A DNA stretch of 37,049 nucleotides from Lachnospiraceae bacterium UBA3820 (GCA_002369325.1 DFDU01000096.1:1-37049); one strand, 5' to 3'; positions 15,854-24,683 are shown, counted from the stretch's first letter. The notes: generated by a model not told the origin, from the letters alone. Translations and numbers: made by a program.

Positions 15854-16627
15854 TTACAAACCTCCCAAAACAGTCATAACTACATCATTCATTTTTTCAA
15901 CCAGATAATTTGCAATATTAGGTATAAACAATACGATTATCGAGAACATCAATAGTCCTCCCAAAACCTTAAGTTGCATACCTATCGCAAACATATTCAT
16001 CTGCGGAGAGCTCTTTGAAATTACGCCAAGTATAACATTTAAAATAATAGTGCTCAAAAATATAGGCATCGCTATTCTGAAGCCTATACTAAAGTATTGG
16101 CCCATGAACGAAAGAATCTCCGTAAATAAAAATCCGTAATTTATATTTACATGACCCAAAGGTACAACATCGAATGATTGGGCAAGTGCCCTTAAAATAT
16201 AAAAATGAAGATTTGTTACAAGAATAATAAGATAAAGCATCTTATCATATAATTCCGCAGTAATTGTTACCATGGTTCCCATAGAAGGATCAAATGTGGT
16301 TGCCATGGAAAAGCCTATTTCCCGGTCAATAAATTCGCCGGCCATTACTATTATCGCCATTACAACACTTGATACAAATCCAAGCGAAAGACCAATCAAT
16401 AGTTCCTTTACAACAAGAACCGTATATCCGAAAACCGTATCATACTCCGGCAACGGAAAATCAACAGATGCAAATAAGGTTATGGCTATACATCCGGCAA
16501 TTAATATTCTTAATCTTGTATTTATGCTCTTATGGCTGAATAACGGAGCTGTAACGATGAAGCCTCCTGTTCTGACCAGTACCAAAAGGAATGCTTCAAG
16601 GGTTAAGGTTGATATTTTAAATTCCAT
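15854..16627 (-). CDS. fliR: Flagellar export gate protein FliR
   Basis: A 257-aa integral membrane protein of the FliR family, part of the FliP5-FliQ4-FliR1 export channel. Several hydrophobic segments span the protein, and the conserved segments GEFIDREIGFSMATTFDP and MPIFLSTIILNVILGVISK are visible. It sits in the invariant order fliP-fliQ-fliR-flhB with a six-base gap to fliQ and a four-base gap to flhB. Confidence 0.95.
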   Translation of the reverse strand: MEFKISTLTLEAFLLVLVRTGGFIVTAPLFSHKSINTRLRILIAGCIAITLFASVDFPLPEYDTVFGYTVLVVKELLIGLSLGFVSSVVMAIIVMAGEFIDREIGFSMATTFDPSMGTMVTITAELYDKMLYLIILVTNLHFYILRALAQSFDVVPLGHVNINYGFLFTEILSFMGQYFSIGFRIAMPIFLSTIILNVILGVISKSSPQMNMFAIGMQLKVLGGLLMFSIIVLFIPNIANYLVEKMNDVVMTVLGGL

Positions 16628-16633
16628 ACCGTA

Positions 16634-16903
16634 TTACCCCACAAAATCTCCAAATCTACTGTATATTTCATGAATAAAGGCAACAATATTATTTAAAATC
16701 CAGTTACCGGTTAAAATCAACACCAGAAAAACCGTTAATATCTTAGGAACAAATGTAAGTGTCTGTTCCTGTATGGATGTAACCGTTTGAAAAATACTGA
16801 CAATAAGACCAACAACAAGAGAAGCTAAAAGCATAGGTGCTGAACACTTAATTATTAGCCATATAGCCTGACTTGTAATATCAATTACGTCACCGATTGT
16901 CAT
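16634..16903 (-). CDS. fliQ: Flagellar export gate protein FliQ
   Basis: An 89-aa protein with two hydrophobic hairpin helices (about 15-40 and 52-75), the standard size and layout of FliQ. The conserved stretch ASLVVGLIVSIFQTVTSIQE followed by QTLTFVPKI is diagnostic. It forms the export channel with FliP and FliR. The ATG has AAGAAGGTGA upstream. Confidence 0.96.
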   Translation of the reverse strand: MTIGDVIDITSQAIWLIIKCSAPMLLASLVVGLIVSIFQTVTSIQEQTLTFVPKILTVFLVLILTGNWILNNIVAFIHEIYSRFGDFVG

Positions 16904-16944
16904 CTAATCACCTTCTTTGTAAAAACACTATACATGCAACAAAT

Positions 16945-16963
16945 TTTCCATTTTTAATGGAAA
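16945..16963 (-). other. Small hairpin overlapping the fliP stop codon
   Basis: TTTCCATT (minus 16963-16956) and AATGGAAA (16952-16945) form an 8-bp stem with a three-base loop, followed by AUUUGUUG. The U content after the stem is modest, so it may be a weak attenuator or a 3'-end stabiliser within the 50-base fliP-fliQ gap. Confidence 0.35.
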
Positions 16964-17784
16964 GATTGAACAAGCTGTCCAATTATAAGATTCCATCCAT
17001 CTGCCATAATAAATAATAATATTTTAAACGGCATGGATATGGTTGTCGGCGGAAGCATCATCATACCCATCGACATAAGTACTGAAGATACAACCATATC
17101 TATAATAATAAAAGGTATATATATCAAAAAGCCGATTATAAATGCAGCCCTTAATTCGCTTATTATAAATGCCGGAATAATAACAGTTGTCGGAATTTCA
17201 CTTGGATCATCCACAGTATCCATTCTGGCAATATCCATAAATAATCTTAAATCTTCCTGTCTTACCTGTCTTAGCATAAACTCCCTCAGTGGAGTAATCG
17301 CCTTATCAACAGCCTCTTCCTGCGTAATTTCCTGCGCAGATAAAGGCTTGATGGCCTCGTCATTTATTTTAACAAATACAGGACTCATTATAAAAAGTGT
17401 TAAAAACAACGAAAGCCCAATCAATACATTATTAGGCGGTGACGATTGCGTTCCGACTGCCGTTCTTACAAAATGCAAGACAACAATTATTCTCGTGAAC
17501 GATGTCAGCATAACTAATATTGATGGAGCTATTGAGATTACCGTAATTACCAAAAGCATTCTGAGTGTTCCGGCAAGCCTTGTCTCATCAGAATTTGAAT
17601 CAAGCGTTAAGCCAACGGAAAAGCCGTCATTTTCGTCGTCAGTAACAGCATTTTCCACACCCTCTTCCGGATCAGTATCCGGGGTAACTCCGGTAGCATA
17701 TGTATTTGTTCCTGAAATAAAGACAGCTAAAGCAATCGGTATTAATATCAATATAATTAACTTACGAAGCCCTCTAAATCTCAT
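16954..17784 (-). CDS. fliP: Flagellar export gate protein FliP
   Basis: A 276-aa FliP, the pentameric core of the export channel. It starts with a cleavable-type signal sequence (LIILILIPIALAVFISG) and an acidic extracytoplasmic stretch of about 50 residues. The conserved membrane domain follows: PSILVMLTSFTRIIVVLHFV, FLTLFIMSPVF, then PAFIISELRAAFIIGFLIYI and MGMMMLPPTTISMPFK. The end (ADGWNLIIGQLVQSF) is typical of the family. It follows fliO by eight bases. Confidence 0.96.
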   Translation of the reverse strand: MRFRGLRKLIILILIPIALAVFISGTNTYATGVTPDTDPEEGVENAVTDDENDGFSVGLTLDSNSDETRLAGTLRMLLVITVISIAPSILVMLTSFTRIIVVLHFVRTAVGTQSSPPNNVLIGLSLFLTLFIMSPVFVKINDEAIKPLSAQEITQEEAVDKAITPLREFMLRQVRQEDLRLFMDIARMDTVDDPSEIPTTVIIPAFIISELRAAFIIGFLIYIPFIIIDMVVSSVLMSMGMMMLPPTTISMPFKILLFIMADGWNLIIGQLVQSFH

Positions 17785-17792
17785 CTCTCTAC

Positions 17793-18206
17793 CTACTTTG
17801 CGTCCTCATCATCTTTTGATTTTTTATTTTTAATTTTTGACAGTACATCCTTGAAATCCAATTTCACCGAAGAACCGTCAACCCCTTCGGAAGTACCCTC
17901 ATTATTTATCTTAAGTCCTTCTTCATCAAGCTTATCAATCAGAGTAACTTCCTCTTTACCCAAGGCTATAGCATAATAATTTATCCCAATCTTAACTATG
18001 GCAATAAACTTATTATTGCCAAGCCTATAGGATTCAACTATTTTAATATTAGACTTATTGTTAATATTATTGGCTTGAAGCTTTGCTACAAACTTTGTCG
18101 AGAAGTATGCCATAATAACAACCAGCACAAAGATCAGCAATAACGAAAGAATATTCACAAATGAATGCCATCCGCCGTAGCTTTTGCCTGTAAGATATAT
18201 TATCAT
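17793..18206 (-). CDS. fliO: Flagellar biosynthesis protein FliO (FliZ in B. subtilis)
   Basis: A 137-aa protein with one membrane segment (about 17-38, ILSLLLIFVLVVIMAYFST) and a cytoplasmic domain in which NIKIVESYRLGNNKFIAIVK matches the FliO core motif. FliO helps assemble the FliP ring. Position between cheY and fliP agrees with fliZ/fliO in Bacillota. The Lys/Asp-rich C-terminus is poorly conserved in the family. The ATG lies one base after the cheY stop. Confidence 0.88.
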   Translation of the reverse strand: MIIYLTGKSYGGWHSFVNILSLLLIFVLVVIMAYFSTKFVAKLQANNINNKSNIKIVESYRLGNNKFIAIVKIGINYYAIALGKEEVTLIDKLDEEGLKINNEGTSEGVDGSSVKLDFKDVLSKIKNKKSKDDEDAK

Positions 18207-18207
18207 A

Positions 18208-18570
18208 CTATTCTACTGCCTTTTTAACTGCTTCAATAACACGATCGGGCTGGAAAGGCTTAACAATAAAGTCTCTTGCTCCCGACTGAATGGATTCAAT
18301 AACCATAGCCTGCTGACCCATGGCTGAACACATAACTACGCTTGCGTTAGGATCCTTCTCCTTGATTTTCTTAAGAGCCTGAATGCCATCCATCTCCGGC
18401 ATAGTAATATCCATAAGTACAAGATCCGGCTTTGTTTCTTCATATTTTTCAACAGCCTTAGCACCATTTTCTGCTTCGCCGGCGATATTATAACCATTTT
18501 TGGTTAAAATATCCTTAATCATCATTCTCATAAATGCTGCATCATCACATATAAGTATACTCTTTGCCAT
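18208..18570 (-). CDS. cheY: Chemotaxis response regulator CheY
   Basis: A 120-aa single receiver domain. Key residues are Asp9 and Asp10, phosphoacceptor Asp54 (VLMDITMPEMDG), Ser82 at the switch position usually held by Thr or Ser, and Lys104 (FIVKPF). Phosphorylated by CheA, CheY binds FliM and FliY at the motor switch and in Gram-positive bacteria favours smooth swimming. It lies between fliY and fliO, as in B. subtilis. AAAAGGAG precedes the ATG. Confidence 0.96.
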   Translation of the reverse strand: MAKSILICDDAAFMRMMIKDILTKNGYNIAGEAENGAKAVEKYEETKPDLVLMDITMPEMDGIQALKKIKEKDPNASVVMCSAMGQQAMVIESIQSGARDFIVKPFQPDRVIEAVKKAVE

Positions 18571-18585
18571 AAAATTATACTCCTT

Positions 18586-19740
18586 TTACATTTTTTCCTT
18601 TATTATATCGGTAATTCTTATACCAAAGCTTTCTTCTATAACTACAACCTCACCTTTTGCGACCAGTTTTTGATTGACTATAACGTCTATAGGTTCGCCG
18701 GCAAGCCTGTTAAGTTCAATAATGGTTCCCGGTGCAAACTCAAGAATTTCTTTAATGGATTTCTTGGTTCGACCAAGTACAACAGAAACATCAAGCGGCA
18801 CATCCATGATCAAGTCGATATTTTCCTGCTGTAACACAGGATTCGGCATCGGATTGAATGCTTTGAATTGTACATTCTGTACATTTACATCCTGTTGCAT
18901 CATCGGTTGCTGCATCATCATAGGCTGTCCCATCATCGATTGATCCATCATAGGCTGCTGCATCATCGGCTGTGGTGCCGGTTGCGGTGCAGGCTGTGGT
19001 GCCGGTTGTGGTGCCGGTTGTGGTGGCGCCTGAGCCTTTGGCGGTTCAACGGTCTCCTCTTCTCCGCTTGAGAATTTTTTATATAATTCCTTTGCAAGAT
19101 TAATAGGATAAAGCTGCATTATTGTACTGTCAACAAGTTCTCCTATCGTCATCCTGAAAGTAACATTAACAAATTCACCGTTTATAAAGGATGAAATCTT
19201 ACTCGGTTCGATATTTCCGGCCATATCAATAAGTTCTGCTTCAGGAGGGCTTATATCAACCTTGCAATTAAGCATCGATGAAAGCGAAGTTGCCGATGAA
19301 CCCATCATCTGATTCATGGCCTCGCATATCGCACTAATGTGCAAATCGGTCAATTCAGGAGAAGGATTTAATCCATCACCACCCATCATAAGGTCAGTGA
19401 TAATTTTTACATCTTCCTCTTTAAGAATCAACACATTGTTTCCGTCAATACCTTCTTTATAATTTATATTGATAAAAACACAAGGTCTTGCATATTCTTT
19501 TGTCATTTCATCCCATGTTGTTACATCAACAACAGGGGTAGTGATTACAACCTTTTGATTAACTAAGGAATAAAGGGTAGTTGCTGCCGTACCCATACAT
19601 ATGTTGGATATCTCACCAATCGCATCTTTCTCATCCGAATTCAGGCTTCCGCCGCCTCCGGAAGATGCGCCACCGGAAGATCCCGCACCCATATCGCCGA
19701 GTAATGCGTTAATCTCCTCTTGTGATAACATGCCATCCAT
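18586..19740 (-). CDS. fliY: Flagellar switch protein and CheY-P phosphatase FliY (FliN/FliY)
   Basis: A 384-aa switch protein. The N-terminal MLSQEEINALL is a CheY-P/FliM-type docking motif, followed by a Gly/Ser linker. The CheC-like phosphatase domain has both ExxN sites (AIGEISNICMGTAATTL and AICEAMNQMMGSSATSL). A low-complexity linker at about 225-275 is first Pro/Ala/Gln (PAPQ repeats) and then strikingly methionine-rich (PMMQQPMMDQSMMGQPMMM). The C-terminal SpoA/FliN domain begins around residue 305 (DVPLDVSVVLGRTKKSIKEI). In B. subtilis FliY both forms the C ring and dephosphorylates CheY-P. The linker is longer and more biased than usual. Confidence 0.95.
   Translation of the reverse strand: MDGMLSQEEINALLGDMGAGSSGGASSGGGGSLNSDEKDAIGEISNICMGTAATTLYSLVNQKVVITTPVVDVTTWDEMTKEYARPCVFININYKEGIDGNNVLILKEEDVKIITDLMMGGDGLNPSPELTDLHISAICEAMNQMMGSSATSLSSMLNCKVDISPPEAELIDMAGNIEPSKISSFINGEFVNVTFRMTIGELVDSTIMQLYPINLAKELYKKFSSGEEETVEPPKAQAPPQPAPQPAPQPAPQPAPQPMMQQPMMDQSMMGQPMMMQQPMMQQDVNVQNVQFKAFNPMPNPVLQQENIDLIMDVPLDVSVVLGRTKKSIKEILEFAPGTIIELNRLAGEPIDVIVNQKLVAKGEVVVIEESFGIRITDIIKEKM
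18969..19030. repeat. 12-bp coding repeat in the fliY linker
   Basis: Near-identical 12-base units (GGTTGTGGTGCC type) repeat about five times and encode the PAPQ tetrapeptides of FliY. The unit is a multiple of three, so slippage would change linker length without a frameshift. Confidence 0.75.
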
Positions 19741-19746
19741 AACCGA

Positions 19747-20727
19747 TTATTCCTCCTCTCTATAAATCTCAGTGATTTTTACTGCATATTTTTCACTGGC
19801 TGAACCCGGTAATGCTTTGAACTTAACAATGTTTCCGACATATATATCAAGTTCGTCCTCAACATTGGTATTTAGCTTAATAACATCTCCAATCTGCAGG
19901 TTAACAAAATCCCATACAGTAATCGTACTCCTGCCAAGCTCTGCGGAAATAGGTATCTGAGCTTTATTGATTGCTGTCTCAATAACATCTGCATAACTCT
20001 GCTCATCTCTATCCTGCATAGTAGAGAACCAATACTTAGTATTAAGCTTGTCCATTATATCTTCTAATGTCAGGAAAGGAAGACATACATTCATGAGGCC
20101 TTCGACACCGCCGATATTGATATTAATCGTAACAATCGCAATCATTTCCGTAGGCGATATAATCTGGGCAAATTGTGAATTTGTTTCGATTCTCTCCAGA
20201 TACGGATCAATCTCAACTACATTTACCCAAGGCTCTCTTAATAAATCTATAATAACATTAAATATTCTTTCAAGAATAGATAACTCTATTTCAGAGAAAT
20301 CCCTTACTTTTTCCAAAGGTTCTCCGGAACCTCCGAGCAATCTGTCAATTATTGTATAACCTATATTTGTTGCCAGCTCAAGTATAATATTTCCTGACAA
20401 AGGCGACATATTTACTATCGCTAAAAGCACAGGATTTGAAAGTGCGTTTGAAAACTCCGAATATGTTACCGCCTCAGAGTTCATAACCTCTACCTGTACG
20501 TTTTTTCTTAGATAAGCAGGAAGATTACTTGATAACAGTCTTCCAAAATGCTCAAATATTATCTCAAGCGTTCTCAGATGTTCTTTAGAAAACTTTGCAG
20601 GTCTTGAAAAATCATATTCCTTGACTTTTGCGGTCTGAGTGTCTTCTATTGTATCAACATCCAATTCACCGGAACTTAACTGTTTAAGCAAGGCATCTAT
20701 TTCATTTTGTGATAATACGTCTGCCAC
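19747..20727 (-). CDS. fliM: Flagellar motor switch protein FliM
   Basis: A 326-aa FliM. The N-terminal LSQNEIDALLKQL is the CheY-P binding motif, seen again in FliY. The CheC-like middle domain (about 50-230) lacks catalytic ExxN residues, as normal for FliM. The C-terminal SpoA domain starts near AQIPISAELGRSTITVWDFV. FliM forms the C ring with FliG and FliY and receives the chemotaxis signal. The start is GTG at 20727 with GGGAGGG upstream. An ATG four bases earlier is out of frame. Confidence 0.96.
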   Translation of the reverse strand: MADVLSQNEIDALLKQLSSGELDVDTIEDTQTAKVKEYDFSRPAKFSKEHLRTLEIIFEHFGRLLSSNLPAYLRKNVQVEVMNSEAVTYSEFSNALSNPVLLAIVNMSPLSGNIILELATNIGYTIIDRLLGGSGEPLEKVRDFSEIELSILERIFNVIIDLLREPWVNVVEIDPYLERIETNSQFAQIISPTEMIAIVTININIGGVEGLMNVCLPFLTLEDIMDKLNTKYWFSTMQDRDEQSYADVIETAINKAQIPISAELGRSTITVWDFVNLQIGDVIKLNTNVEDELDIYVGNIVKFKALPGSASEKYAVKITEIYREEE

Positions 20728-20751
20728 GCCATTTTCCCTCCCAAGGAAAGA

Positions 20752-21270
20752 TTATTGTGCTACCCAGTTGTAGAAGCTTACAGAATAAATACACTCTGTA
20801 TTAAATGTTTCTTTAAGCTTAGTAAGGATTTCTTCCTTTATCTGTCTTTGTACTTCGACATCTATAACCTGTGCGTAGGTATAATTACCGATAACATCAC
20901 GGGTCATATCATATATAAGCGATGTAGATGCTTCAAGATTAGCCTGAACTTTGCTGTAATCCTTTGCTGTCTTATCAAGATTTATCGTTATACCGTACTG
21001 AAGTGCATGCACTTTGTCCGAGCCATCCGAAGCAAGGTTAATAGGATTACCCTGTTCAAGCTGGAATGGTGCAAGATCCGCAACATCGAAGTCTGAAGAA
21101 TCACCATTTGATTGAGAAGAAATCTCAAGATCAAGTACCGCAGCAATATCTCCTATAAGTTTGTTGGTTTTTGATGCAGATGGCATAAATACAAATACAA
21201 GCAAAATGTTAAATATAAGATTAATTATACATATCGCAAGTATTATTACGGTAATAAGATTTTTTCTCAT
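20752..21270 (-). CDS. fliL: Flagellar basal body-associated protein FliL
   Basis: A 172-aa FliL with a short cytoplasmic start, one membrane helix (about 6-30) and an extracytoplasmic domain. That domain contains YGITINLDKTAKDYSKVQAN and ends in the typical VIDVEVQRQIKEEILTKLKE region. FliL rings surround and stabilise stator units. It sits between motB and fliM, 16 and 24 bases from them, in line with a stator role. Confidence 0.9.
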   Translation of the reverse strand: MRKNLITVIILAICIINLIFNILLVFVFMPSASKTNKLIGDIAAVLDLEISSQSNGDSSDFDVADLAPFQLEQGNPINLASDGSDKVHALQYGITINLDKTAKDYSKVQANLEASTSLIYDMTRDVIGNYTYAQVIDVEVQRQIKEEILTKLKETFNTECIYSVSFYNWVAQ

Positions 21271-21286
21271 TTTATCCTTCTTCTCC

Positions 21287-22132
21287 TTAATTTGTAGAAT
21301 TCTGTTGGTTATATATCTTAATAACTACTCTTCTGTTTTTTGCTCTTCCTTCTTCTGTTGCATTGGAAGCTATTGGCTTACTTTCGCCGTATCCGGCAAT
21401 CTTCATATTGGAATCAATAAAGTTTTCCTGAGTCATAAGATATTCATATACATTTCTTGCTCTTTCCGTAGAAAGCGCTCTGTTATTTTCAAATCTGGCA
21501 GTCGATATAGGTACATTGTCGGTATGTCCCTCTATCTCGATTATACAATACTTGTACTTTACAAGTATTCTTGCAATCTTTTGCAAAAACATCTTTGAAT
21601 CTTCTTTAACTTCAGCCTTACCCGAATCAAAAAGTATCGAACCGTTTAAATTAAGTTCAACATATTGAGCGTTGTAATCAAGTATAATCTGATCATCTAT
21701 TCTGTATGATTCGGACATTTGAACAATCTCTTCATACATCTCTTCGGATTGCTCTTCGCCTCGTTTATCGTACTCATTTTTTAATTCTTCATCCGACAGA
21801 TTTTCCGCATCCGATGATGATGCCTGACTATCCTGTCCGGGATTACCATCTATAGCTCTTCCGGCCTGTGTCAATATGCTTTGTATATCCGGAACCTGTG
21901 TAACACCTCCGGACATCATATCTCCCGCAAGAAGCGAAACAGAGCTTTCATTCATTATTGAAAAATTCATATTATTGAATGAAGCCATAATCTTTTGAAT
22001 CTTACCGGCATCCATAGTCGAGCTTGCAAAAAGCAAAACGAAGAAACAAAGCAACAGGTTCATAAGATCACTGAAAGTCGCCATCCACGCCGGTGAACCT
22101 TCCTCAGCAGGTTGTTCTTTTTTCTTTGCCAC
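21287..22132 (-). CDS. motB: Flagellar motor stator protein MotB
   Basis: A 281-aa MotB. One membrane helix near the N-terminus carries the essential ion-binding Asp22 (ATFSDLMNLLLCFFVLLFA). A Ser/Asp-rich plug and linker region (about 75-125) is followed by the OmpA-like peptidoglycan-binding domain (about 150-275) with IIEIEGHTDNVPI and NRALSTERARNVYEYL. It anchors the stator to the wall. The start is GTG and overlaps the motA TAG stop by one base. Whether the motor uses protons or sodium is not clear from these residues. Confidence 0.95.
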   Translation of the reverse strand: MAKKKEQPAEEGSPAWMATFSDLMNLLLCFFVLLFASSTMDAGKIQKIMASFNNMNFSIMNESSVSLLAGDMMSGGVTQVPDIQSILTQAGRAIDGNPGQDSQASSSDAENLSDEELKNEYDKRGEEQSEEMYEEIVQMSESYRIDDQIILDYNAQYVELNLNGSILFDSGKAEVKEDSKMFLQKIARILVKYKYCIIEIEGHTDNVPISTARFENNRALSTERARNVYEYLMTQENFIDSNMKIAGYGESKPIASNATEEGRAKNRRVVIKIYNQQNSTN

Positions 22133-22914
22133 TACTGACCACCGCCTTCTTCACCAAGTCCGGCTCTATCCTTAGGTGCAAGGAACGCCTTAAGCTTTTC
22201 TTCGATAACTCTCGGGTTTTCTCCTGCCTGTATCGACAAAATACCCTCTATCATAACTTCTTTTAACTTAATTTCCGTATCATTTAATTTAGTAAGCTTA
22301 CTGGATGCAGGTGCACAAACCCAGTTTGCAAGCACCGAACCATACAATGTCGTAATAAGGGCAACCGCCATATTAGGACCGATGGAATCGGGATCTGACA
22401 AATCCTTAAGCATGTTTATAAGACCGATAAGTGTACCGATCATACCCCATGCAGGGCCCATGGAAGCAACGTCTTTCCAGAATCCTATATTACTCTGATG
22501 TCTTGTATCAACATTTATAAGTTCTGCTTCAAGTATGCTTCTTACAAGCTCGGGATCGGTACCGTCGACAATAAGCATAACGCCTTTTTTCATAAACTCA
22601 TCATCAAGGGAATTTGCTGATTCTTCGAGTGCAAGAAGACCCTCTCTTCTCGCAAGGTTCGACAAATCAATAATAGACTTTATAGTGTCTATCTCACTTG
22701 CCTTCGGCGTCTTAAATATTAAAAGATATGACTTCAAACCCGCAAAGAACCCTTTCATGGTGTTCATGGCAAGAATAGTACCGAAAGCACCACCAAGAGT
22801 AATATATACAGAAGGCAAATCTATGAAGGTGTTCATAAGTGCACCGACACCACCCATACCGTTTATCATGAGGAACAGTGCTAAAACTATACCAATTATC
22901 GACGCTAAATCCAA
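22132..22914 (-). CDS. motA: Flagellar motor stator protein MotA
   Basis: A 260-aa MotA with four membrane helices. The conserved proline-containing segment MGPAWGMIGTLIGLINML leads into helix 3, and the cytoplasmic loop between helices 2 and 3 carries the charged residues that contact FliG. MotA5-MotB2 form the ion channel that drives rotation. The start is TTG at 22914 with AGAGGTGA upstream. MotAB inside the fla/che operon is common in Clostridia but not in B. subtilis. Confidence 0.95.
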   Translation of the reverse strand: MDLASIIGIVLALFLMINGMGGVGALMNTFIDLPSVYITLGGAFGTILAMNTMKGFFAGLKSYLLIFKTPKASEIDTIKSIIDLSNLARREGLLALEESANSLDDEFMKKGVMLIVDGTDPELVRSILEAELINVDTRHQSNIGFWKDVASMGPAWGMIGTLIGLINMLKDLSDPDSIGPNMAVALITTLYGSVLANWVCAPASSKLTKLNDTEIKLKEVMIEGILSIQAGENPRVIEEKLKAFLAPKDRAGLGEEGGGQ

Positions 22915-22944
22915 CTTAAGTCACCTCTGAAAATCATACACTTA

Positions 22945-23133
22945 CTATACCGGCGTATGAATCTTTCTCTTATAATTTACAACCAAATCCATAATGTCCT
23001 TGGTTGTCTCGCTTACTATAAATTTTTTTCCGCTTGTAAGCGTTATAACGGTATCAGGAGTTTCCTCAACGGTTTCAATAAGTTCGGCATTTATTATAAC
23101 CTTTGTACCTTTAAGTCTTGTAACCTCAATCAT
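22945..23133 (-). CDS. flbD: FlbD/SwrD family protein
   Basis: A 62-aa protein of the FlbD family. The start MIEVTRLKGTKVIINAELIE and the middle GKKFIVSETTKDI are diagnostic. In B. subtilis the homologue SwrD increases motor torque and is needed for swarming. I chose the ATG at 23133 since it has GGGAGTG upstream and gives the normal family start; the open frame continues upstream without homology. It is the first gene after a strong promoter and directly precedes motAB, fitting a stator-related function. Confidence 0.92.
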   Translation of the reverse strand: MIEVTRLKGTKVIINAELIETVEETPDTVITLTSGKKFIVSETTKDIMDLVVNYKRKIHTPV

Positions 23134-23175
23134 TTGTTCACTCCCGATTTGTTTATGACAATATACAACGCTTGT

Positions 23176-23204
23176 ATTATACCACACAAAACATTTTATG
23201 TCTA
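23176..23204 (-). promoter_or_regulatory. Strong sigma-A promoter upstream of flbD-motA-motB
   Basis: On the minus strand TAGACA (23204-23199, 5/6 to TTGACA) and a perfect TATAAT (23181-23176) are separated by exactly 17 bases, and TGG precedes the -10 (extended TGn). The predicted start is near 23169, giving a 5' leader of about 36 bases before flbD. It lies in a non-coding gap just after a terminator, which makes it convincing. Confidence 0.82.
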
Positions 23205-23205
23205 C

Positions 23206-23262
23206 AAAAAATATCGCCCTTTTGCATACATCAAATCAAATAATTGACATATACAAAAGGGC
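23206..23262 (-). terminator. Intrinsic terminator after flgE
   Basis: The perfect 9-bp repeat GCCCTTTTG/CAAAAGGGC (arms 23216-23224 and 23254-23262) closes a 29-base loop in which TCAA/TTGA can also pair. On the minus strand it is followed by GATATTTTTTG. It lies 17 bases after the flgE stop and ends the first block of the cluster. Confidence 0.75.
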
Positions 23263-23279
23263 ATTATATTTAATAAAAA

Positions 23280-24683
23280 TTATCTCTTAAGATTTACCAA
23301 TTCTTCAAGCAACGAATCCGAAGTTGTGATTATTCTCGAGTTAGCCTGGAAACCTCTTTGAGTTGTAATCATATCGGTAAATTCTGCCGATAAGTCAACA
23401 TTAGACATTTCCAAAACACCCTGAGTCATCTTACCACCGTTCTCATCCACGGCAGATCCGATTCCGTCAAATTCACCGGAGTTCTGTGTAGTCCTGTATA
23501 AGCTGTCACCGATTGCTTCAAGACCCATAGGGTTATCAAAGTTTGCAACTGCAATCTGACCCATAAGCTTTGTCTCACCGTTGCTGTATACTCCGTAAAT
23601 CTTACCGGAATTATCTATACTTACGTCATTAAGCTTACCTGCTGCACGTCCGCCGCCTGTAGTATCTTCTGCTGCTCTGACCATTTTAGCCGATGATTTT
23701 CCGCCGGCCTCAAACATTGTAAGTGCCGAAAAATCAATTGTTATTCCATCAACATCCTTACCATCGATCTTTGAAGTAAATACATCACCTCTGTCGGTTC
23801 CCTGAGGAGTTATCTCGAGAAGAGCATCTTTTCCACCTGCAGCTCCGGCATATTCAAAAAGACCCGAATCAGCATCAAATTTAATCTGAATTGAATTTCC
23901 GCCTGCGATTGTTGCGGTATATCCGCCTTCCACTTCAGGGGTGGATGGATCGTCTGCTCCGAGAATTCTTACATTGTTTGCATCGGTTATTGAATCAATT
24001 TCAAGATTATAAAGCGACTTGTCAGGCTGAGCTGCATCCTGCTTCATCTTAAATTTAACGGTGTAGCTGTAACCAAGTGAATCATATACCGAAACCGATA
24101 CGGTTTTACCGTCTGTAGAAGTAAGCTCGGTATCTGTCATATCCACATTACCTGTCATATGAGCCTTTGATGTCATCTCAGGTGCAGAAACTTTATTTTC
24201 TTCTGATTCCGGATAAAGAGCCTTAACTGTATCCTTTCTTATGGTTGTAGGATTATCGGGATCAACATGCCATCCCATTACCTGATATCCGTTACTTGTA
24301 ACAAGGCATCCTGCCGCATCCACCTCAAAGGCACCAACCTTTGTGAAATAGTTTACGCCTCCGCGGCTAACTACAAAGAAGCTTGAGCTGTCAAGCATTA
24401 AGTCGTATGGATTATTAGTACTTTGAGCGGCACCGGTTTCGGTTATCTTTGTCGAAATCGAAGCCATTTTAGTACCAAGACCTATCTGTGAAGCATTTGT
24501 ACCACCAGTAGTCTCGGTCGCACCGGTTGCATTTGAACTTGTTTGATATAAAACATCTCTGAATAATACCGATGAGGATTTAAATCCTATAGTATTTACG
24601 TTTGCTATATTGTTACCTATTACATCCATCTTTGTCTGGTGAGTCTTAAGACCTGCAACACCAGAATATAATGATCTCATCAT
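23280..24683 (-). CDS. flgE: Flagellar hook protein FlgE
   Basis: A 467-aa hook protein. The N-terminus MMRSLYSGVAGLKTHQTKMD then VIGNNIANVNTIGFKSS is the flagellar rod/hook helix and signature. The C-terminus LEMSNVDLSAEFTDMITTQR then GFQANSRIITTSDSLLEELV is the matching coiled coil. The middle is the variable D1-D2 region. Length fits a hook protein rather than the ~260-aa rod proteins FlgG/FlgF. The start at 24683 is supported by GGAGGA seven bases upstream; a longer in-frame extension exists without homology. An ATG-ATG doublet leaves one residue of doubt. Confidence 0.94.
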   Translation of the reverse strand: MMRSLYSGVAGLKTHQTKMDVIGNNIANVNTIGFKSSSVLFRDVLYQTSSNATGATETTGGTNASQIGLGTKMASISTKITETGAAQSTNNPYDLMLDSSSFFVVSRGGVNYFTKVGAFEVDAAGCLVTSNGYQVMGWHVDPDNPTTIRKDTVKALYPESEENKVSAPEMTSKAHMTGNVDMTDTELTSTDGKTVSVSVYDSLGYSYTVKFKMKQDAAQPDKSLYNLEIDSITDANNVRILGADDPSTPEVEGGYTATIAGGNSIQIKFDADSGLFEYAGAAGGKDALLEITPQGTDRGDVFTSKIDGKDVDGITIDFSALTMFEAGGKSSAKMVRAAEDTTGGGRAAGKLNDVSIDNSGKIYGVYSNGETKLMGQIAVANFDNPMGLEAIGDSLYRTTQNSGEFDGIGSAVDENGGKMTQGVLEMSNVDLSAEFTDMITTQRGFQANSRIITTSDSLLEELVNLKR

